10,101 nucleotides of DNA from CALHAX01 sp039816705 (GTDB lineage Bacteria; Pseudomonadota; Alphaproteobacteria; Rhizobiales; CALHAX01), in NCBI GenBank assembly GCA_039816705.1, contig JBCBXF010000114.1, forward strand, positions 1 through 10,101, read 5' to 3'. The notes below the pieces were generated by a model. It had not been told where the DNA came from and ran no database searches. It saw only the letters and a program-made list of their open reading frames with translations. Every line of letters begins with the position of its first letter. Positions within the stretch are counted from its first letter, which is position 1. A program made the position numbers and the translations under genes. This document shows, in pieces, positions 5,891 to 10,101 of this stretch.

Positions 5891-6637
5891 ATGAAAGCTT
5901 TGAAAACCGGTCTCGTCTCGGTCGCCTTGCTTGCCACCACAATGGCGGCACCGGCGTTCGCGGCAGACCTTTACGGCGGCTCGCTGAAAGATGAGCCAAT
6001 CCACGCAGCGCCAGCAGCCGTTGGTGGATGCTATATTCGCGGCGACATCGGCTACGGCTGGAATGACGCAGATGCGAGTGAAATCTCGACAGGCGCCACG
6101 CCATACCAGACGTCTGATCTCGACGATGCAGTGTCATGGGGTCTCGGCGGCGGTTGTGCCCGCAGCAACGGTCTGCGCTGGGACATCCTCTACACGTTCC
6201 ACGGCGATAACCTCTGGGACGGTATTCCGGCTCCACCGGATCCGATCTTCGCTGACATCGAAACCCACTCGCTCATGGCGAACATCTACTACGATTTCGA
6301 CATGGGTCGGCGCTTCAAGCCATACGTTGGTGCGGGCATCGGCGTGGCCTACCACGACATGGGCGCGCTCGATTGTGCGCCGGCCATCCCGGGTGTCTGT
6401 ACGCCGGGCAACTTCCAGCGCGGTGGCGAGAACGTCGCTCTGGCCTGGTCGCTGATGGCCGGTACCGCTTTTGAGGTCTCCGATCGCATCACGCTCGACG
6501 CGGGTTACCGTTACATCGACATGGGTGACGTTGAGTCAGGCCGTGTGGACATCACGGGCTTCGTGAACCCGGGCCACCGCGTGGAAGACATCACATCACA
6601 CGAGATCAAGCTCGGTCTGCGCTTCGCGATCCACTAA
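5891..6637 (+). CDS. Outer membrane beta-barrel protein (Omp25/Omp31-like)
   Basis: Small outer membrane protein of the type abundant in rhizobial and Brucella-like envelopes, where relatives contribute to envelope stability; the function here is not known. A clear Sec signal peptide (1-24) ends AFA, with predicted cleavage before ADLYGG. The mature part alternates polar and nonpolar residues in strands such as CYIRGDIGYGW, LRWDILYTFHG, FKPYVGAGIGVAY, ITLDAGYRYIDMG and the closing HEIKLGLRFAIH, whose near-terminal aromatic residue is typical of barrels. Four cysteines (C47, C89, C162, C170) are unusual for this family; C162 and C170 flank a short loop and could form a disulfide. AAAGG 8 bases before the ATG supports the start. 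It is monocistronic, with a strong terminator downstream and palindromic CACGTG sites upstream. Confidence 0.85.
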   Translation: MKALKTGLVSVALLATTMAAPAFAADLYGGSLKDEPIHAAPAAVGGCYIRGDIGYGWNDADASEISTGATPYQTSDLDDAVSWGLGGGCARSNGLRWDILYTFHGDNLWDGIPAPPDPIFADIETHSLMANIYYDFDMGRRFKPYVGAGIGVAYHDMGALDCAPAIPGVCTPGNFQRGGENVALAWSLMAGTAFEVSDRITLDAGYRYIDMGDVESGRVDITGFVNPGHRVEDITSHEIKLGLRFAIH

Positions 6638-6676
6638 GTCTCGCGTCGGTTCGATACCCGACACCACTGAATGCCG

Positions 6677-6706
6677 CGGCCGGTCCTTTCGAGGGCCGGC
6701 CGTTTT
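6677..6706 (+). terminator. Intrinsic terminator of the outer membrane protein gene
   Basis: CGGCCGGTCC (6677-6686), loop TTTCGA, GGGCCGGCCG (6693-6702): a 10-bp stem with one G-U pair, then TTTT (6703-6706). It sits 40 bases after the stop codon and is the clearest terminator in the window. Confidence 0.85.
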
Positions 6707-6735
6707 CGTTACTTAGCGCCCCCGACACACATCAG

Positions 6736-6781
6736 CTTCGCGGCACGTTCACGCTGAACTTCGCGGCACGTTCACGCTGAA
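6736..6781. repeat. Perfect tandem direct repeat, 2 x 23 bp
   Basis: The 23-base unit beginning CTTCGCGGCACG and ending CACGCTGAA occurs at 6736-6758 and again, with no gap and no mismatch, at 6759-6781. It lies between the outer membrane gene terminator and the tRNA-Leu promoter. Identity over the full unit points to a recent duplication or a selected iterated site. Confidence 0.9.
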
Positions 6782-6825
6782 CCAAGTGATCACCGCATCG
6801 CCCGCCTCAAGCGGCGCAAAAGGCG

Positions 6826-6854
6826 TTGCGATAGGCGATGCAACACCATATAGC
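6826..6854 (+). promoter_or_regulatory. Sigma-70-type promoter for tRNA-Leu (and possibly tig)
   Basis: TTGCGA (6826-6831), 17-base spacer, TATAGC (6849-6854). This is close to the alphaproteobacterial housekeeping pattern and has the best box pair and spacing I find in the window. Transcription would start near 6861, about 90 bases before the tRNA. No intrinsic terminator separates the tRNA from tig, so the promoter may serve both. Confidence 0.55.
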
Positions 6855-6952
6855 ACGCTGCACGCGTAGCTGGTCAGCCGTCGGCCGCGCGTTTTCCCGG
6901 CACAAGCAAAATTGCGCAGCAGTTCCGGCTGTTCGCAGCACGGGCCTGAGCC

Positions 6953-7037
<85 letters not shown>

Positions 7038-7038
7038 G

Positions 7039-7095
7039 GTCATACGAGATCACGGCGCTGGACGTCTCCCGGACCGCCGTACGCGTCATACGAGA
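7039..7095. repeat. 11-bp direct repeat in the tRNA-tig gap
   Basis: GTCATACGAGA occurs at 7039-7049 and 7085-7095, flanking an inverted repeat ACGGCG (7052-7057) / CGCCGT (7075-7080). There is no T tract, so the structure is not a terminator and does not block read-through from the tRNA into tig. A role in processing the tRNA from the tig message is possible but unproven. Confidence 0.5.
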
Positions 7096-7112
7096 ATGAA
7101 AGAGCGAACGAC

Positions 7113-8486
7113 ATGCAGGTTACCGAAACCGTTTCCGAGGGTCTGAAACGCGAGATCGCGGTCACCGTCGGCGCTGATGAGCTAGACGCGAAACTCACCG
7201 AGAAGATCGACGAGATGAAAGGCTCGGTGCGCCTCAAGGGGTTCCGCCCCGGCAAGGTGCCCGCCAAGCATCTGCGGCAGATCTACGGCCGCTCGATCAT
7301 GAGCGAGGTCATGGAAAAGACGGTCAACGAGACCAGCAAGAGAATCCTCGATGAGCGCAACGAACGCCCCGCCTTTCAGCCGGACGTGAAGTTCTCGGAA
7401 GACAAGGACGAGATGGAGCGCGTGATTAAAGGCGAAGCCGATCTCAAGTTCGACCTCAAGTTCGAGATCCTGCCGGAAATAAAAATCACCGAATTGAGCC
7501 AGCTTCAGCTCGAAAAGCCGGTCGCCGATGTCGGCGAAGAGGAGATCTCCAAGAGCCGCGACAATCTCGTGGACAGCATGGTGAGCTACGAGGCGAAGGA
7601 CGGTCCGTCCGAACTTGATGACCAAGTCACCATGGATTTCGTTGGCAAGAAGGACGGCGAACCGTTTGAAGGGGGCAGCGCGGAAGATATGTCGCTGGTG
7701 CTCGGCAAAGGGCAGTTCATCCCCGGCTTCGAGGAAGGCCTGATTGGTCTGAAGGCCGGGGACGAGAAGAATCTCGAGCTGACATTCCCCGAAGAGTATC
7801 ACGCGGCGGAACTCGCCGGACAGCCGGTCGTCTTCGAAGTGAAGGTGAAAGAGGTCGCCGCGCCGGTACGCCCGGAGGTCGATGATGAGTTTGCCAAAAA
7901 GATGGGGCTCGAATCACTTGATCAGCTCAACGAGCGCCTGAAAGAGCGCATTGCTACGGAATACGCGCAGGCGTCACGCGAAAAACTCAAGCGCAAGCTG
8001 CTCGATGCGTTGGCGGAAAAGCATGACTTTGACTTGCCGCCGACGCTCGTCGAGAGCGAGTTCGATGGCATCTGGGGACAGGTCACCAAGTCGCTCGAGG
8101 ATGCCAAGAAAACCTTCGAGGACGAAGACACAACCGAGGAGAAGGCGCGCGAAAAATATCGTGAGATCGCCGAGCGTCGTGTGCGCCTCGGTCTCGTCAT
8201 CAGCGAGATCGGCGAGCAGAATGATATTTCCGTCAGCGATGACGAGCTCGCCGCGGCGATTGGGGCTCAGGCGCGCCAGTATCCCGGCCAGGAGAAGATG
8301 GTCTACGAGTACTTCAACTCCAATCCGCAGGCCGTCATGCAGATGCGCGGACCGATCTTCGAGGACAAGGTGGTCGATTTCATCGTGGAACTCGCCAAGA
8401 TCGAGGAGACAACGGTCTCGAGCGAAGAGCTGTTAAAGCCGGATGAAGACGATGACGACGAACCGGAGACCGCTGCCGCAAGCTGA
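7113..8486 (+). CDS. tig: Trigger factor, ribosome-associated chaperone and prolyl isomerase
   Basis: Binds the ribosomal exit tunnel beside L23 and shields nascent chains; it also has peptidyl-prolyl isomerase activity. The 457-residue protein has the full three-domain layout. The N-terminal ribosome-binding domain (about 1-120) contains the signature GFRPGKVP (43-50). The FKBP-type PPIase domain (about 169-248) contains VTMDFVGKKDGEPF and GKGQFIPGFEEGL. The C-terminal chaperone arms run from about 255 to 435. A short acidic tail (443-457, PDEDDDDE...) ends the protein, as in many homologues. ATG 7113 (MQVTETVSEGLKRE) matches the family start; the upstream in-frame extension would translate the tRNA and is rejected. 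It precedes clpP and clpX in the classical order. Confidence 0.97.
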   Translation: MQVTETVSEGLKREIAVTVGADELDAKLTEKIDEMKGSVRLKGFRPGKVPAKHLRQIYGRSIMSEVMEKTVNETSKRILDERNERPAFQPDVKFSEDKDEMERVIKGEADLKFDLKFEILPEIKITELSQLQLEKPVADVGEEEISKSRDNLVDSMVSYEAKDGPSELDDQVTMDFVGKKDGEPFEGGSAEDMSLVLGKGQFIPGFEEGLIGLKAGDEKNLELTFPEEYHAAELAGQPVVFEVKVKEVAAPVRPEVDDEFAKKMGLESLDQLNERLKERIATEYAQASREKLKRKLLDALAEKHDFDLPPTLVESEFDGIWGQVTKSLEDAKKTFEDEDTTEEKAREKYREIAERRVRLGLVISEIGEQNDISVSDDELAAAIGAQARQYPGQEKMVYEYFNSNPQAVMQMRGPIFEDKVVDFIVELAKIEETTVSSEELLKPDEDDDDEPETAAAS

Positions 8487-8497
8487 GGGGCAACCCT

Positions 8498-8532
8498 GTC
8501 AGGCGACGAACCACCGGCACTTCGTCGCTGAC
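8498..8532 (+). other. Stem-loop after tig without a T tract
   Basis: GTCAGGCGACGAA (8498-8510) pairs with TTCGTCGCTGAC (8521-8532): 12 bp with one bulged G, and a 10-base loop CCACCGGCAC. It begins 12 bases after the tig stop. There is no run of T after it, so it is more likely an mRNA 3' protective or processing hairpin, or a weak attenuator between tig and clpP, than a full terminator. Confidence 0.6.
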
Positions 8533-8710
8533 GCGCCGGAAGCTCTTGTGATGGATTTGCGGAGCATTAAGTCTCTGGCATAGGGCCGGATTGACTCGCG
8601 CGTCGAACACCTTCAGCCAGAAGGCCAAGCAATTCCCGCTCGCCGTGCGCGCCTGTTTCGAGGGCGTCGCAACGGGCCATCCTCAAAACTTCACGTAAGG
8701 AACGTCCGAC

Positions 8711-9349
8711 ATGGTCGACCGCATTCAACCGAGCGCCGCGTATTGGCCAAGTGTTATCGAGCAGACCAACCGTGGTGAGCGCGTTTACGATCTGCCGTCG
8801 CGCCTCCTGAAGGAACGGATCATCTTTCTCACCGGCCAGGTCGAGGATCAGGTCGCATCGTCGATTTGCATGCAGTTGCTCTTTCTCGAGGCCGAGAACC
8901 CGAAGAAAGAGATTTCCATGTACATCAACTCTCCGGGCGGCGTCGTCACAGCCGGCATGGCCATTTTCGACACGATGCGCTTCATTCGCTGCCCGATTTC
9001 AACGCTCTGCATTGGCCAGGCTGCGTCTATGGGGTCGCTGTTGTTGACCGCCGGCGACAAGGGCAAGCGCTATGCGCTGCCACATGCCCGGATCATGGTG
9101 CATCAGCCTTCGGGTGGGTTTCAGGGGCAGGCGAGCGACATCGAGCGTCATGCCCAGGACATCATCAAAATCAAGCGGCGCCTCAACGAGATTTATGTCG
9201 AGCAGACCGGCAAGACGTATGAAGAGATTGAGACGACACTCGATCGCGATCACTTCATGAGCGCGGAAGAGGCCAAGGAGTTCGGCCTGATCGATATGGT
9301 GATTTCGGAGCGTTCGAGCGATCCGGCGCCGTTGAGTGACGAGAAGTGA
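8711..9349 (+). CDS. clpP: ATP-dependent Clp protease proteolytic subunit
   Basis: Serine peptidase that assembles into two stacked heptameric rings and degrades substrates fed in by ClpX or ClpA. The 212-residue length is normal for the proteobacterial main ClpP. The catalytic triad is complete: S106 in GQAASMGSLLL, H131 in MVHQPSGGFQGQ and D180 in LDRDHFMSA. The YINSPGGVVTAGMAIFDTM segment is the family hallmark. TAAGGA about 9 bases before the ATG supports the start. The 224-base gap to tig contains a stem-loop and a weak -35/-10 pair (TTGCGG 8557-8562, CATAGG 8579-8584), so clpP may have its own promoter. clpX follows after 317 bases. Confidence 0.98.
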   Translation: MVDRIQPSAAYWPSVIEQTNRGERVYDLPSRLLKERIIFLTGQVEDQVASSICMQLLFLEAENPKKEISMYINSPGGVVTAGMAIFDTMRFIRCPISTLCIGQAASMGSLLLTAGDKGKRYALPHARIMVHQPSGGFQGQASDIERHAQDIIKIKRRLNEIYVEQTGKTYEEIETTLDRDHFMSAEEAKEFGLIDMVISERSSDPAPLSDEK

Positions 9350-9666
9350 CAGACGACATGCGTTCGCCGAACTTTCGGCGGATTGAACTGAGACTTGTTT
9401 GAGACCGTGGCGTTCACGCCTCATGCGTTGCACAGGATCGGATGCAAGCGCACCATCGATTATGGCACAACCCGTCGAATCTTGATCAAGATGAAGGGTT
9501 GCAGCTTGCCCGGTTGGTCAGTTTTGGTGCGCAGGGCGCGAAGATGTGAGAACATCCGGTCGCATGCTGGTTGGGTGCCATTTGGTGCTAACGTTGAGCG
9601 CCACGGCATAACGCATTTTCAAAGGTCGGGGCGCTTTTGGTGACCTGCGTTGGATGAACACAGATT
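9350..9666. other. clpP-clpX intergenic region
   Basis: This stretch of 317 bases holds no credible gene. It contains a 6-bp stem-loop CGCCGA-ACTT-TCGGCG (9365-9380), 15 bases after the clpP stop and with no T tract, plus a perfect 14-bp palindrome (9479-9492) listed separately. I find no good sigma-70 or heat-shock promoter boxes. The size of the gap makes a separate clpX promoter likely. Confidence 0.6.
9479..9492. promoter_or_regulatory. Perfect 14-bp palindrome upstream of clpX (possible operator)
   Basis: ATCTTGATCAAGAT is fully self-complementary, with no spacer. It lies 187 bases before the clpX start. A gapless palindrome of this length is a typical shape for a homodimeric regulator site, but the regulator is unknown. 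Confidence 0.4.
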
Positions 9667-10101
9667 ATGGCGGCAGATGAAATGAGCGAAAAAAACACCC
9701 TCTACTGCTCGTTCTGCGGCAAGAGCCAGCACGAGGTCCGCAAGCTCATAGCCGGGCCGACCGTGTTTATCTGTGACGAGTGCGTCGAACTCTGCATGGA
9801 TATCATCCGCGAGGAGAACAAAAACTCCCTCGTGAAATCCAGCGACGGTGTTCCCACGCCGCAGGAGATTTGCAACGTTCTCGATGACTACGTGATCGGC
9901 CAGGCTCACGCCAAACGCGTGCTCTCGGTCGCCGTTCACAACCACTACAAGCGTCTCAATCACGCGACGAAAAACAACGACGTCGAACTCGCAAAATCCA
10001 ACATCCTGCTTGTTGGACCGACCGGCTGTGGCAAGACGCTGCTGGCGCAAACACTCGCCCGCATCCTCGATGTTCCGTTCACGATGGCCGACGCTACGAC
10101 T
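9667..10101 (+). CDS. clpX: ATP-dependent Clp protease ATP-binding subunit ClpX (3' end outside window)
   Basis: AAA+ unfoldase that recognises tagged or native substrates and threads them into ClpP. The visible 145 residues include the N-terminal zinc-binding domain with C14, C17, C36 and C39 (CSFCGK and CDECVELC), the start of the AAA+ module (EICNVLDDYVIGQAHAKRVL) and the Walker A motif GPTGCGKT (117-124). The window ends just after FTMADATT, before Walker B. ATG 9667 gives MAADEMSEKNTLYCS; ATG 9682 (MSEKNTLYCS) is equally possible, since neither has a strong ribosome site. It is downstream of clpP in the usual order. Confidence 0.97.
   Translation, partial: MAADEMSEKNTLYCSFCGKSQHEVRKLIAGPTVFICDECVELCMDIIREENKNSLVKSSDGVPTPQEICNVLDDYVIGQAHAKRVLSVAVHNHYKRLNHATKNNDVELAKSNILLVGPTGCGKTLLAQTLARILDVPFTMADATT

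Larger units (their letters stand above)
6707..6952. other. Gene-free stretch between the terminator and tRNA-Leu
   Basis: Together with the terminator region this leaves 315 bases without a protein gene (6638-6952). It holds a perfect 23-bp tandem repeat (6736-6781) and a good sigma-70-like promoter (6826-6854), listed separately. I see no credible coding region in it: the reading frames that cross into the tRNA are translations of tRNA sequence. Confidence 0.7.

Overview
The window looks like ordinary chromosome from a GC-rich alphaproteobacterium, most likely of the Hyphomicrobiales (rhizobial) group. The support is the tig-clpP-clpX order next to a CCA-encoding tRNA-Leu, an Omp25/Omp31-type outer membrane barrel, a Tat-leader MsrB, and a cysteine synthase / AlaX / SseA / MetC neighbourhood. 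The lineage is inferred from gene content and protein style, not from a search. No phage, insertion sequence, CRISPR array or defence system is visible.

Left part (1-5663), sulfur and amino-acid metabolism. A CDP-alcohol phosphatidyltransferase (minus, cut by the window edge) is followed by a 469-bp gene-free stretch rich in RNA-like structure. This stretch holds a 61-nt irregular hairpin, a second multi-part hairpin, two intrinsic terminators that both read on the plus strand, and a perfect 12-bp inverted repeat. No plus-strand protein gene explains the terminators, so one or two small RNAs are the best reading. Next come three minus-strand genes in likely operon order alaX -> sseA -> metC. 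Divergent to them is a Tat-exported methionine sulfoxide reductase B (msrB, plus), which converges on a cysteine synthase-family gene (minus). Together they cover cysteine formation, mercaptopyruvate sulfur transfer, homocysteine formation from cystathionine, repair of oxidised methionine, and editing of mischarged tRNA-Ala.

Middle part (5664-7037). The intergenic space between the cysteine synthase gene and an outer membrane beta-barrel gene carries three CACGTG elements, one of them inside a perfect 12-bp palindrome just before the barrel start. A strong terminator closes the barrel gene. A perfect tandem 23-bp repeat, a good sigma-70-like promoter and tRNA-Leu(UAG) follow.

Right part (7113-10101), protein quality control. 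Trigger factor (tig), the ClpP protease subunit and the start of the ClpX unfoldase run on the plus strand in the classical order. The tig-clpP and clpP-clpX gaps contain stem-loops without U-tracts, and the latter also has a perfect 14-bp palindrome that could be an operator.

The coding content is conventional. The item most worth a second look is the putative small-RNA locus at about 600-940.
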